Shown piece after piece: positions 1-8,609 of a stretch of DNA of 64,000 nucleotides; position 1 is the first letter of the stretch, and the number at the start of each line of letters is the position of its first letter. The notes below the pieces were generated by a model. The model was not told where the DNA came from. It did not search any database and saw only the letters and a program-made list of their open reading frames with translations. Both the position numbers and the translations under genes were made by a program. The stretch is from DASSQJ01 sp963772645 (GTDB lineage Bacteria; Actinomycetota; Actinomycetes; Actinomycetales; Dermatophilaceae). The stretch spans positions 1-64,000 of the forward strand of contig CAVYYD010000008.1 in NCBI GenBank assembly GCA_963772645.1, written 5' to 3'.

Positions 1-444
1 CAGGCGCGGCTGCGGCTGGGCGCCAGAACCAGGGCCTCACCGCTCAGCACGAGGGTCTTTCCCACCCGCGCCGTACAGTCAAGGGTAACCCGCCGCCTGT
101 CGCGGTCCACCGCCTTGACCACGACCCGGGCCGCGACCGTCTCGCCGGGGGCGCACCGGCGCAAGGAAACGCAGGTCCTGCTTCAGATAATATCCACCAC
201 GGCCGGGAAGCTGCTGGCCGATCACCGCCGAGATCAGCCCGGCAGTCAGGATGCCATGGGCGATGCGGCCGCCGAACATGGTGGCGGCGGCATAGTCGTC
301 ATCCAGGTGCACCGGGTTCCGGTCGGTGGTGATCTCGGCGAAGGCGCGGATGTCGGCGTCCGAGATCACCTTGTCCAGCCCGCGCTCCATCCCCGGCTCC
401 AGATCCTCGATGTAAAGCGTGCCGCGCGACGGATCGTCCAGCAT
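1..444 (-). CDS. MaoC-family dehydratase, frameshifted and cut by the window edge
   Basis: Hot-dog-fold (R)-specific enoyl-CoA hydratase-like protein (MaoC/PhaJ type), expected to hydrate enoyl-CoA thioesters. The ATG at 444 follows a GAGGA Shine-Dalgarno. The N-terminal half shows the hydratase signature: FAEITTDRNPVHLDDDYA, then MFGGRIAHGILT, with the catalytic Asp and His positions present. Near 147-151 a run of G (C on the coding strand) appears one base too long. After correcting it the reading continues as GETVAARVVVKAVDRDRRR to the window edge, so the C-terminus lies outside. Family assignment is firm; the substrate is unknown. The gene belongs to the Rhodobacterales-like arm. Confidence 0.75.
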
Positions 445-519
445 TGAAGTCCTCACCCGCACCGCCCGCAACCGGCGGCGCCTGTCTTTTTCCGCAGCGC
501 AGCATTAAGCCCTTCACCC

Positions 520-540
520 CCGCGGGGCAACGCCCCGCGG
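520..540. terminator. GC hairpin in the 445-874 intergenic region
   Basis: CCGCGGGGC and GCCCCGCGG pair over 9 bp around an AAC loop. A second dyad (GGCGGGC/GCCCGCC) lies near 638-656, just after an AAAATATCC stretch of the kind I associate with Rhodobacteraceae intergenic DNA. There is no clear U-tract, so terminator function is only inferred. Nothing in 445-660 looks coding. Confidence 0.35.
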
Positions 541-660
541 ACCGCCCGCCCCGCGGTGCATTGCCGCCACCCCGCGCCCTGCCCTCATGCAGGCAAACCG
601 CGGCATCACCTTCTGGCCGAAAATATCCTCTGGGGGTGGCGGGCCCCGGGCCCGCCGAGG

Positions 661-880
661 GGGGCAGACAGTCCCCCTCTTGCAAAGTAATTGCGCCTCT
701 GGCGTGGGGGGCAGACAGCCCCCCTCCTGAAAAGAATAGCGCCTCTGGCGCGGGGGCAGACAGCCCCCCTCCTGAAAAAAATCGCGCCTCTGGCGCGGGG
801 GGGAGCAGACAGCCCCCCTCTCGGGCAAAGAAAAACGCGCCTCTGGCGCGGGGGACAGACAGCCCCCTCTCGCCTCAGCC
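661..880. repeat. Tandem array of about 4.5 hairpin-forming units (44-53 bp)
   Basis: Units start near 693, 739, 784 and 837, with a partial unit at 661-692. Each begins GCGCCTCTGGCGC (a 5-bp stem with TCT loop) and continues with a G-run, CAGACAG and a C-run (GGGGGGC/GCCCCCC stem), ending in an A-rich spacer (TGAAAARAAT type). Unit lengths differ by small indels in the homopolymers. The array sits just past the 3' end of the epimerase gene and overlaps its last codons (875-880). It resembles REP-like extragenic palindromes more than coding DNA, because open frames through it only repeat the unit. Confidence 0.8.
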
Positions 881-1756
881 GCCGGCCATCTCGCGGCGCC
901 AGTCGTGCGCCTCGCGAAAGCCCAGCACCTCGCGCGCCTTGCGGTTCGAAGGGGCGCCTCAGCGGCCCATCTGGCGGGTGATCGGCGTGTCGGGGCGATT
1001 CCGCCAGGAATTCCGCGGTCGGCTGGTCGGCGGTGATGGTGTCGTTGACCGCGTTGAAGACCTGAAAGCCCAGCCCGTCCTTCAGCAGGCAGCGATGGAC
1101 GATCTGGCCCAGATCGCGGGCGTCGATATAGCTCCAGGCGTTGCGCTTGCGCGACCGGGTCGGCGAGGAAGCGCGGGAACCGGTCGTAGTCGTGCGGCTC
1201 GATCACGTTGCCGATGCGCAGCGCGTAGATGTCGGCGCCGGTGCGCATGGCGAAGGCGCGCGCGGTCTTCTCGTTGACCACCTTGGACAGGCCGTAGCTG
1301 TCCATGGGGTCGATGTCGTAGTCCTCCTCGAGCGGGAACGGTGGAAGTCCTTGTCGCCCTCGGCAAAGCAGACGCCATAGGTCGTCTCGCTCGAGGCGAT
1401 GATGATCTTGTTCATGCCGAGCTTCATCGCGGCCTCGATGACGTTGTAGGTGCCCATGACGTTGACGGGGAAGGTCTCGTTGTCGGGCCTGATCAGATGC
1501 GCGGGATGGCGGCGAAATGGACGACCGCGTCGGCGGCGGCCGGGCCCGTCGCCCGTCGCGAACTCGGCCATGTCGAAATGCTCGTCAGCGCGTTGAACAC
1601 CTGCCCCCCGTCGGTGAGGTCGGTGACCAGCGTGTGGACGCCGGGTGGTCGAGGGGCGCCAGGTCGAGGTTGAGGACCTCGTGGCCCCGCGCCAGCAAGA
1701 TACGGCACGACGTGGCGGCCGGCCTTGCCGGTGCCGCCGGTGAAAATGATGCGCAT
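875..1756 (-). pseudogene. NAD-dependent epimerase/dehydratase (SDR-extended), multiply frameshifted
   Basis: Reads from ATG at 1756 (MRIIFTGGTGKAGRHVVPYL, Rossmann GxxGxxG) to a TGA at 875. Correct reading jumps between frames several times: VVHFAAIP, then NVMGTYNVIEAAMKLG, IIIASSETTYG, DSYGLSKVVNEKTARAF (the YxxxK catalytic pair) and ADIYALRIGNVIEPHDYDRF. The order and spacing match a complete extended-SDR sugar-nucleotide epimerase-like enzyme of about 293 residues. No region is missing, so small indels (probably sequencing errors) account for the breaks better than decay. The substrate cannot be read from the sequence. Confidence 0.7.
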
Positions 1757-1946
1757 GGGGTCTCCTCACTTCCGGGCGGCCCGCGCGACCGCCCGCCGGA
1801 ACCTTAGCGTTCGTGGCGGGGATGACCAGCCATGCGGCAGGCCCGGTGGTGCGCGGCACGCGGCGCAGACGCGCACCCTGCCCGTCCCGAAGGATGCCCG
1901 CCGCGCGCCCGTCGGATGCGCTTCAGCGCACCGCCCGCCCGTCAGA

Positions 1947-2950
1947 TCAGGCCAGCGCCGGAATTGACAGCACGGGGTTGGCCCCATGCCGCGCCAGCCA
2001 GTCGCTCAGCAGCGTGGTGTCGGGAGGCAGGGTCCCGCCGAACTCGCCCGCCGCAAGCCCGCCGGTGATGAACAGCGTGTCCAGCCCCTCGGCCGCGCCG
2101 CCGCGCACGTCGGTGGATGCCGTCGCCGATCGCAGGAGCGCCTCGCGCGGGACCTCGCCGCCAGGTCGGCCAACCGCCGCCGGGCGAGGTCGTAGATCGG
2201 CGGATGGGCTTGCCGAAATAGATGCCTCGCCGCCCATCTGGCTCGTAGAGCCTGGGCCAGCGCGCCGGCGCAGAACACCCGCTGCTCGCCCATGTCGACC
2301 ACGATGTCGGGGTTGGTGCAGAGAAGCTTCAGCCCCCGCGACTTCGCCGGCCAGCTCGGGCGGTATCGTCGGGGTCGGCGCGGTCGTCGACAGGCCGGGG
2401 CAGACGATCCCTTCGGCCTCGTCCAGCGGCACCCGCTTGATCTCGGCCAGCGTCGCGATCCTCAGATGGCGCCTTCGGGCCGAGGAAGGCCTGCTCGTCC
2501 TCGGGCTCGCGCCGAGGAGCCAGACGCGCTACGGCCCACGGCGCCCCGGCACGCCCGCGAGCTGCGCGATCGCCCGAGGTGGCGAGCGTGTCCCAGGCCG
2601 TCGCTCGCGGGCAGGCGCCGAAGCCGGGGCGACGCTGACGGCGGCCCCGGTCCACCAGCGCCTCGGCGCCGGCGCCTGGCGAGGGCGCAGTGGTGACCCC
2701 TCGCGGGCCGAGCGCGCCATCGCCGTCGCGGCCCCAGCGGAAAATCGCGCTGCCGAAGTCGGCCGCCGCCGACGGCCGGGCTGCTGATCGCGGCCGCGCA
2801 TGCCACGTCGTCGTGGACGCCGGCCAGACCGGTGACCAGGTCGGCACGAGCAGGCGGCTTCAGTCCTGCCGCCCCGGCGGAGCCCGGCCCCGGCAGCGGC
2901 GACCGGAGCCCCGAAGCAACGGCGCCCGAGGCGCCCGCCGTCTGGACGGC
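1947..2950 (-). pseudogene. HAD-superfamily class IIA phosphatase (NagD/TIGR01459-like), multiply frameshifted
   Basis: The C-terminal third is clear: GEQRVFCAGALAQA, HPPIYDLARRRLA, STDVRGGAAEGLDTLFITGG, ending LARHGANPVLSIPALA before the stop at 1947. Upstream, WDTLATSGD and a TNPDIVVD-like segment are readable in other frames. These fit the TIGR01459 branch of HAD IIA hydrolases, which dephosphorylate small phosphorylated metabolites. The N-terminal nucleophile motif (DxWG) could not be read because 2650-2950 is badly scrambled, so the start is approximate. It probably follows the pyrophosphatase gene on the same strand. Confidence 0.6.
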
Positions 2951-2953
2951 CGC

Positions 2954-3881
2954 TCAGACCTTCAGCGCCGGGATGATCTGCTTCTTGCGGCTCATCACGC
3001 CGGGCAGGACCACGCGTGTCGCCCGAGACGGTGGCGCCGAAGCTCTTCTCGGCCACGCGCCTTCACCAGGTCGTTGGGGACCAGCAGCGTCGCCTCTTCG
3101 TTCAGGATGTCGACGACGAAGAGCAGCACCTGGTCGACGCCGTCCTCCGTGGCGACGGCCTCCATCGCTCTCCATCAGCGCTGTCCTTGCGGTCGAGCAC
3201 CATCTGCGGCGCGGTGGTCTCCAGCACGGAGACGCGGAACTTCTTGCCGTCGACGCTCGTATTCCTTGGAATCCATCCGCAGCAGCTCGGCGTCCGAGAA
3301 GGCCAGACGTCGGACTTGGCGGCGAACATCTCGGCCGCGTAGTCGGGGATGTCGACGCCGAGATCGGCGGCCAGCTTCTCGGCCAGCGTCGCGGTCGTGG
3401 TCGGTGGTGGTGGGCGAGCGGAATTCCAGCGTGTCGGACAGGATGCAGGACAGCATCAGCGCCCTTGATCGCGTCGGGCATCTCGGTCGGCATGCGGGCC
3501 CATCAGGTTGTGCATGATGGTCGCGGTGCAGGCGAGCGGCCTGATCGTGATGTCGATCGGCGCCTTGGTCTCCAGCCCGCCGGTCAGCTTGTGGTGGTCG
3601 ATGATCTGCACGATGTCGGCCTCGTCGATGTCGGCGGGCAGCTCGGCCGGGTTGTTGGTGTCGACGATACGACCTGGTCGCCCTCGCCGACGTCGACGAT
3701 GATCTCGGGCTTCTCGAAGCCCCAGCGCTTCAGCACGAAGGCGGCCTCGGTGTTGGGCTCGCCCAGCAGCACGCGCCTCGGCCGGCTGGCCTGCGACCTC
3801 GGTCAGGTACCAGGCCCAGATCAGCGGCGAGCCGGTGGAATCGGTGTCGGGGGATTTGTGGCCGAAAACCTTGATGGTCAT
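2954..3881 (-). pseudogene. ppaC: Manganese-dependent inorganic pyrophosphatase, frameshifted
   Basis: Family II (DHH) pyrophosphatase, hydrolysing cytosolic PPi to phosphate. The ATG at 3881 gives MTIKVFGHKSPDTDSTGSP, with the metal-binding HxxPDxD motif, followed in shifted frames by ALKRWGFEKPEI-type sequence, IVQIIDHHKLTGG (the DHH motif), CTATIMHNLMG, MLSCILSDTLEFRSPTTT and the C-terminal SRKKQIIPALKV. The span of about 309 codons equals the normal family length. At least five frame changes are needed. All core motifs survive, so the enzyme is probably intact in the source genome and the breaks are read errors. Confidence 0.85.
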
Positions 3882-4024
3882 GTCTGCCTCGCGTGGCTCG
3901 TGTGGATCGTAGCGGTAATCTGTTCGTGGCGCTTATAGAAGCGTCGGGGCACAGGGAAAGGGCCGGTTTCCCGTCCGCCGTAACGGGTCTAGGGTCGCCA
4001 CTCCGAAAACGGAGGAAACGGCAG

Positions 4025-4520
4025 ATGGCACATCCGGCAGTGAAGGCAGGCGGAACGGCGGTGATCACCGGCGGGGCCTCGGGCATCGGCCTGGCTGCGG
4101 CGCAGGCGCTGGCGGCGCGCGGCATGAAGGTCGTGATCCTCGACCTGGGCCAGGACCGGGTGGCGCAGGCCGCCGCCAGCATCGGCGAGAACGCCGAGGG
4201 CCGGGTGCTGGACGTGACCGACGGCGAGGCGCTCAACGCGCTGGCGGCCGAGATCACGCCGGACATCGTCATGGCCAATGCCGGTATCCAGCCGGGCGAG
4301 CAGCCCTGTTCGGCTGGGACGGCGAGAACAACGTCGTGCTGGACACCAAACTCTTGCCGGCGTGCTGCGCACTGAGCGGCGCCTTCGGGCCCCGGCATGC
4401 GGGCGGCCTCGGGGAAGCCCGGGCGCGCTGATCGTCACCGGCTCGAAACAGGGCATCACCACGCCGCCGGGCGATCCGGCCTACAACGTCGCCAAGGCCG
4501 GCGTGAAGGCACATGAAGCG
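4025..4520 (+). pseudogene. Short-chain dehydrogenase, 3' end lost at the chimeric junction
   Basis: Starts at ATG 4025 after GGAGGAAACGGCAG. It shows the classical SDR cofactor motif TGGASGIGLAAAQALAARG, then a DVTD acidic segment, MANAGIQ (NAG motif) and, after a frameshift near 4310, ALIVTGSKQGITTPPGDPAYNVAKAGVKAH with the Tyr-xxx-Lys catalytic pair. About 60-80 C-terminal residues are absent because the sequence changes to actinobacterial DNA at about 4,515. It is divergent from the pyrophosphatase gene (143 bp apart). The substrate is unknown. Confidence 0.75.
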
Positions 4521-4530
4521 CTGCGAGGAG
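4512..4530. other. Chimeric join between two genomes
   Basis: The plus-strand SDR gene reads KAGVKAH-EALR into this point. On the other strand the membrane protein reads AALLSSQRF up to it, and neither continues sensibly beyond. The stretch GAAGCGCTGCGAG (4515-4527) can be read as part of either gene, i.e. microhomology at the join. Taxonomic signal, codon content and frameshift density all change here. The most likely cause is misassembly or a chimeric read. Confidence 0.75.
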
Positions 4531-4967
4531 AGCAGGGCCGCGACGAGGACGACGGTGACGAGGAGCCCGGCGGCGTTCGGCCAGCGGTTCGCGCCGGAGA
4601 CGACGTAGCCGATGCGGCCGACCCCAGGGACGAGCACGAGGAGGAGGAGGAAGGCCCACCACGCCGGGCGCAGGCGACGGCGCAGCCCGGCGCCCAGGCC
4701 GAGGAGCACCGCGACGTAGACGATGTTGGGCACGACCGGGAGCAGGAGGGCGGACACGACGTCGTCGGCCCGCGCGAAGTAGCGCCGCCACGGGGGCACG
4801 AGTGCGATGACGAACGAGGCGGCCGCCATGACCAGGCAGAGCGTCGCGAGCCAGTCGGGCCAGCGGTCGTCCCGCAGCGGCACCCGGGGCCGGCGGGAGG
4901 GCGGCCGGTGGGGCCGCGGCGGAGCGCTGCCGGGGACGGCTCCCGACGTCATGGACCCCGTCGTCAC
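4515..4967 (-). CDS. N-terminal fragment of a multi-TM membrane protein (LysX/MprF-like)
   Basis: GTG start at 4967 behind GGAAGGTGGGACC. After a Pro/Arg-rich cytoplasmic leader there are four hydrophobic segments: WLATLCLVMAAASFVIALV, the ALLLPVVPNIVYVAVLLGL stretch, WWAFLLLLVLVPGVGRIGYV and AGLLVTVVLVAALL. The protein is then cut by the join near 4,515. The arrangement, with a WW after the second helix and a loop before the fourth, resembles the N-terminal membrane domain of actinobacterial LysX-type lysyl-phosphatidylglycerol synthases. The catalytic part is absent, so this is a family-level guess. Confidence 0.5.
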
Positions 4968-5101
4968 GGTCCCACCTTCCCTGTCGGCGGCCTCTCGAGG
5001 TCAAGGTACCCGGGCCGCCGGTGCGACCGCCGAGTGGTGCGGGCGGTCACGGTTCGGCCCGGGTCCACCCGAAGCCGCCCCGGGTTCGGCAGGATCGACC
5101 C

Positions 5102-6625
5102 GTGGCCCCGGACGACACCACCGTGCCGACCCCGCCGCCGGCTCCGCCCACCGGCGGGCCCGGCGGCCGTGGTCGACCCGGCCGACCCGGCGCGCCCGGC
5201 CGACCCGGCGCATCATCCGGCGACGGACGGTTCGCGCGCTCGGTCCGGGCGGTCCGCCGCGGTGGTGGAGCGGGCGCCCGGGCACTGGGACGCGGCGGGA
5301 CCGCCGGTGCCCGGTACGTCGGGCGAGGCGGGCGGTGGGCCACGGTGCGCTTCCGTTCCTTCGCCGCCGCCGACGGGGCCGCCGACACCGGGCTGTCGCG
5401 GCTCACCGAGCTGCACGCCGTCAACGTGGCCGGCGACGCCGCGGTCACCGTCTCCCTCGCCGGGACGGTCTTCGCGATGCCGACCGACGAGGCGCGCGGC
5501 CGGGTCGCCCTCTTCCTCCTCCTGACGATGGCGCCGTTCGTCCTCCTCGCCCCGCTCGTCGGGCCGCTCCTGGACCGCTTCCGCCACGGCCGCCGGTGGG
5601 CGCTCGGCACGACCCTGGCGACGCGCGCATTCCTCGCCTGGGTGCTCGCCAGCGCCGTCGTCGAGGACAGCAACTGGCTGTTCCCGGCGGCCCTCGGCTG
5701 CCTCGTCGCCTCGCGGTCGTACTCGGTGGCCCGGGCCGCGGCCGTCCCCCGGCTGCTGCCGCACGACATCAGCCTCGTCACCGCCAACTCCCGGCTCAAC
5801 CTGGCCGGCATCCTCGGCATGGTGCTCGGCGGGGTCGTCGCCGGTGGCCTCTCCCGGGTCGGCCCGGACTGGTCGCTGCGGCTGGCCTTCGTCGTCTTCG
5901 TCGTCGCGACGGTCCTGTCGATCCGCCTGCCCCCCCGGGTCGACTCGACGGTCGGCGAGCTCGACGTCGATGGCGTCCCGGTGGCCCGGGCACCGATCCC
6001 GACGCCCGACCAGGGCGCCCGGCGGATGCGCGCCCTGCCCCGCCCGGTGCGGTACGTCCTCTGGCTCACCACCGGGGCGCGGCTGCTCTCGGGGTTCCTC
6101 ACCCTGTTCCTCACCTTCCTCATGCGCGAGCACCCGATCCCGGGCATCTCGGGTCCGCTGGTCCTCGGGCTCGTCATCGGGGCCGCCGGCGTCGGCAACG
6201 CGCTCGGCTCGGTCGTCGGCAACCGCCGCTCGGCGCCCCCGGCGGAGGTGATGGCGAGCGTCATCACCGGGGTCGCGGTCGCCGTGGCCGCGGTCACCGC
6301 CGCCTTCTACTCGGTGTGGACCCTCGTCCTCCTCGGGCTGGCCGCCGGGGTGCAGTCGCAGCTCGCCAAGCTCTGCCTCGACGCGCTGATCCAGCGGGAC
6401 GTCGCCGAGGACGTCCGGGCCCGGGTCTTCTCGTGGTCCGAGACGATCCTCCAGGCCTTCTGGGTCGTCGGCGGCGCGCTCGGCATCCTCGTCCCGCTCG
6501 AGCCGGCCCTCGGGTTCGCCGTCGTCACCGCCGTCGTCGTCGCGGCCTGGCTCGTCGCGGTACGGGCCCGGCGGGTCCCCGGTCCCGACCGTCACCCGCC
6601 GGGGCGCACCAGCCCGGTCTCGTAG
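5102..6625 (+). CDS. MFS transporter with long Pro/Gly-rich N-terminus
   Basis: 507 residues. The GTG at 5102 is preferred over upstream in-frame codons because AGGAT lies 7 nt before it and the upstream extension is pure low-complexity. The first 95-100 residues are Pro/Gly/Arg-rich and probably cytoplasmic. About a dozen hydrophobic helices follow, with a central charged loop (RVDSTVGELDVDG, residues about 280-310) separating two six-helix halves as in the major facilitator superfamily. DRFRHGRRW after helix 2 matches the MFS motif-A position. The substrate is unknown. Its 3' end overlaps the convergent response-regulator gene by 34 bp. Confidence 0.75.
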   Translation: MAPDDTTVPTPPPAPPTGGPGGRGRPGRPGAPGRPGASSGDGRFARSVRAVRRGGGAGARALGRGGTAGARYVGRGGRWATVRFRSFAAADGAADTGLSRLTELHAVNVAGDAAVTVSLAGTVFAMPTDEARGRVALFLLLTMAPFVLLAPLVGPLLDRFRHGRRWALGTTLATRAFLAWVLASAVVEDSNWLFPAALGCLVASRSYSVARAAAVPRLLPHDISLVTANSRLNLAGILGMVLGGVVAGGLSRVGPDWSLRLAFVVFVVATVLSIRLPPRVDSTVGELDVDGVPVARAPIPTPDQGARRMRALPRPVRYVLWLTTGARLLSGFLTLFLTFLMREHPIPGISGPLVLGLVIGAAGVGNALGSVVGNRRSAPPAEVMASVITGVAVAVAAVTAAFYSVWTLVLLGLAAGVQSQLAKLCLDALIQRDVAEDVRARVFSWSETILQAFWVVGGALGILVPLEPALGFAVVTAVVVAAWLVAVRARRVPGPDRHPPGRTSPVS

Positions 6626-7254
6626 GCGAGGACCACCGCCTGCACGCGGTCGCGGACGCCGAGCTTGGTGAGGATGTGCGCGACGTGGCTCTTCACCGTC
6701 GTCTCGGAGAGGTAGAGCACCCGCGCGACCTCGCTGTTCGAGCGGCCGCGCGCCATCTCGACGAGCACCTCGCGTTCCCGCTCGGTGAGGGCCGCGACGG
6801 CCGGAGAGGCCCCGCCCGGCGCCGGGCGGGCAGTGAACTCCTCGACGAGCCTGCGGGTGATGGCGGGCGCCAGCATGGTCTCGCCCCGGGCCACCGAGCG
6901 CACGGAGTGGACGAGGACGTCGGGTCGCACGTCCTTGAGGAGGAACCCGCTGGCTCCGGCCCGGATCGCCTCGTAGACGAGGGAGTCGAGGTCGAAGGTG
7001 GTGAGCATCAGCACCCGCGCGTCCGACGACGACACCACCTGCCGGGTCGCCTCGACCCCGTTGGTCCCCGGCATCCGGACGTCCATGAGGACGACGTCGG
7101 GCTCGACCTCCGCGCAGACCCGCACCGCCTCCGCCCCGTCGCCGGCCTCGCCGACCACGTCGAGGTCGTCCTCGGCACCGAGGATGAGCGCGAAGCCGCG
7201 CCGGACGAGCATCTGGTCGTCGACGACGACGAGCCGGGTGGCCGGCGCGGTCAC
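6592..7254 (-). CDS. NarL/FixJ-family response regulator
   Basis: 220 residues. The receiver domain has acidic pair D12/D13, phospho-acceptor D58 (VVLMDVRMP) and the conserved Lys in GFLLKD. The C-terminal LuxR-type helix-turn-helix starts LTEREREVLVEMARG and contains SNSEVARVLYLSETTVKSH. The GTG start (7252-7254) overlaps the TGA of the kinase gene as GTGA, which indicates translational coupling. Likely target: the divergent membrane-protein gene at 8610, whose upstream region carries a large palindrome. That regulatory link is inference. Confidence 0.9.
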   Translation of the reverse strand: MTAPATRLVVVDDQMLVRRGFALILGAEDDLDVVGEAGDGAEAVRVCAEVEPDVVLMDVRMPGTNGVEATRQVVSSSDARVLMLTTFDLDSLVYEAIRAGASGFLLKDVRPDVLVHSVRSVARGETMLAPAITRRLVEEFTARPAPGGASPAVAALTEREREVLVEMARGRSNSEVARVLYLSETTVKSHVAHILTKLGVRDRVQAVVLAYETGLVRPGG

Positions 7255-8420
7255 CGGCGCGCCGCCAGCGGCAGGGTCGCCCGGAGGCCGAAGCCGCCGG
7301 CCGGGGTGGGGGCGGCCTCGAACACCCCGCCGCACGACGCGATCCGCTCGCGCATCCCGACGAGCCCGTTGCCGCCGCGACCGGCCGACCCGGTCGGCCG
7401 GGCCGGTCCGGGGTCGGTGACGCTCACCGTCATCCGGTCGCTCGCCAGGTCGAAGGCGACGTCGGCCCGTTGGGCCGCGGAGTGCTTGACGACGTTGGTG
7501 AGCCCCTCCTGGACGAGCCGGTACGCGGAGAGGGCGACGGCGTCGGGGACGGTGGCCCCCGGTGGCAGGGACCGGTGCGTCACCTCGAGCCCGGCCGACC
7601 TGAAGATCGCGAGGAGCCCGTCGATCTCCTCGAGCCGCGGCTGCGGCTCGGGGATGCCCCAGGCCGGGACCGGGCCGGTGCCCTCCGGGCGGAGCACCCC
7701 GACCAGCTGTCGGAGCTGGTCGAGCGCGTCGCGCCCGGTGTCCTGAACGGCGTGCAGGGCCGCGAGCGCCGTCGCGGGGTCGCGTTCGAGGGTGCGCTCC
7801 GCGGCGTCGGCCTGGACCGTCATCACGGTCACCGAGTGCGACACGATGTCGTGGACCTCGCGGGCGATGCGCAGCCGCTCGGCCTCGACGGCGTGGTCGG
7901 CGAGCTCCTCGCGGCTGCGGCGCAGCTCCTCGGTGGTCGTGCGCAGGTCCTCGATGAGGACGTGCCGGCTTCGCAGGACCCGGGCGGCTCCCCACGGACC
8001 GCCGAGGACGACGCCGAGCCAGAGGAGGCTGAACGGGTCGAACGGCATCGACTCCGTGGCCGCGCCGACGCACGCGAGGGCGAAGACGAGCGCGAGCACC
8101 GCGGCGCCCCTCTCCAGGACGTAGCCGGCCGACGCGATGACCGTGACGCACGCGACGACCGAGGCCGCGAAGTTGCCCTGCTCCACCCCGGCCCACGCCG
8201 AGAGCGCCACCCCGCCGAACGCGAGGACGAGTGCGACCCAGATGTAGCGGCGGCGGAGCGGCTGGCTCGCGGTCATCGCGGCGACGGCGGCCCAGCGGGC
8301 CCAGGTCGGGCCGTGGAGCTGACCCGACTCGATCTCCGCGACGCCGATGACGAGGACGGTGAGGGTGAGCAGGACGTCGACGACCAGCGCCCGACGGCCC
8401 CGGTCCTCCCACCACGTCAT
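7251..8420 (-). CDS. Sensor histidine kinase (HisKA_3, DesK/NarX-type)
   Basis: 389 residues. About four to five membrane helices occupy residues 10-145 with very short loops and no obvious periplasmic sensor domain, so the signal is probably sensed in the membrane. A coiled-coil stretch leads to the dimerisation motif REVHDIVSHS with phospho-acceptor H190. The ATPase domain shows LTNVVKHS (N box) and GNGLVGMRERI (G box). Partner of the response regulator, with which it overlaps by 3 bp. The ligand is not predictable. Confidence 0.9.
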   Translation of the reverse strand: MTWWEDRGRRALVVDVLLTLTVLVIGVAEIESGQLHGPTWARWAAVAAMTASQPLRRRYIWVALVLAFGGVALSAWAGVEQGNFAASVVACVTVIASAGYVLERGAAVLALVFALACVGAATESMPFDPFSLLWLGVVLGGPWGAARVLRSRHVLIEDLRTTTEELRRSREELADHAVEAERLRIAREVHDIVSHSVTVMTVQADAAERTLERDPATALAALHAVQDTGRDALDQLRQLVGVLRPEGTGPVPAWGIPEPQPRLEEIDGLLAIFRSAGLEVTHRSLPPGATVPDAVALSAYRLVQEGLTNVVKHSAAQRADVAFDLASDRMTVSVTDPGPARPTGSAGRGGNGLVGMRERIASCGGVFEAAPTPAGGFGLRATLPLAARR

Positions 8421-8467
8421 GCGCCCGACGATAGGCCGGAACGGCGCCGGCGCGCCTCGTCCTCGCG

Positions 8468-8505
8468 GAGGTCACCCCTCCTCCCCGGGGAGGAGGGGTG
8501 ACCTC
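8468..8505. promoter_or_regulatory. Perfect 38-bp palindrome in a divergent promoter region
   Basis: GAGGTCACCCCTCCTCCCC is followed immediately by its exact reverse complement (19 + 19 bp, no loop). It lies 47 bp upstream of the kinase start and about 105 bp upstream of the membrane-protein start. With no loop and no U-tract it is a poor terminator but a good operator for a dimeric or tetrameric regulator. The adjacent response regulator is the obvious candidate. Confidence 0.7.
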
Positions 8506-8609
8506 ACGACCTCGTTCCCGGCCGGACGGGCGGGGGCCCGCCAGGGGGACGTGCGACGAGGCGCCGCCCCCCTACGGTTCCGGCATCGACCCACTCGAGG
8601 GAGGTTCTC

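Noticed and set aside
444..981. Plus-strand coding frames through the hairpin repeats
   Set aside because: The translation merely repeats the DNA unit (SPPPEKN-type) and lacks a ribosome site; minus-strand genes explain the flanks.
1..4508. Left arm as a recently acquired genomic island
   Set aside because: No integrase, tRNA or direct repeat at the border; two genes are truncated at a microhomology and the sequence is error-rich, so assembly chimerism is simpler.
4807..7746. Very long open frame (over 900 codons) across the MFS and two-component genes
   Set aside because: It is an artefact of high GC content: Arg/Pro/Gly-rich translation without any motif, overlapping well-supported genes.
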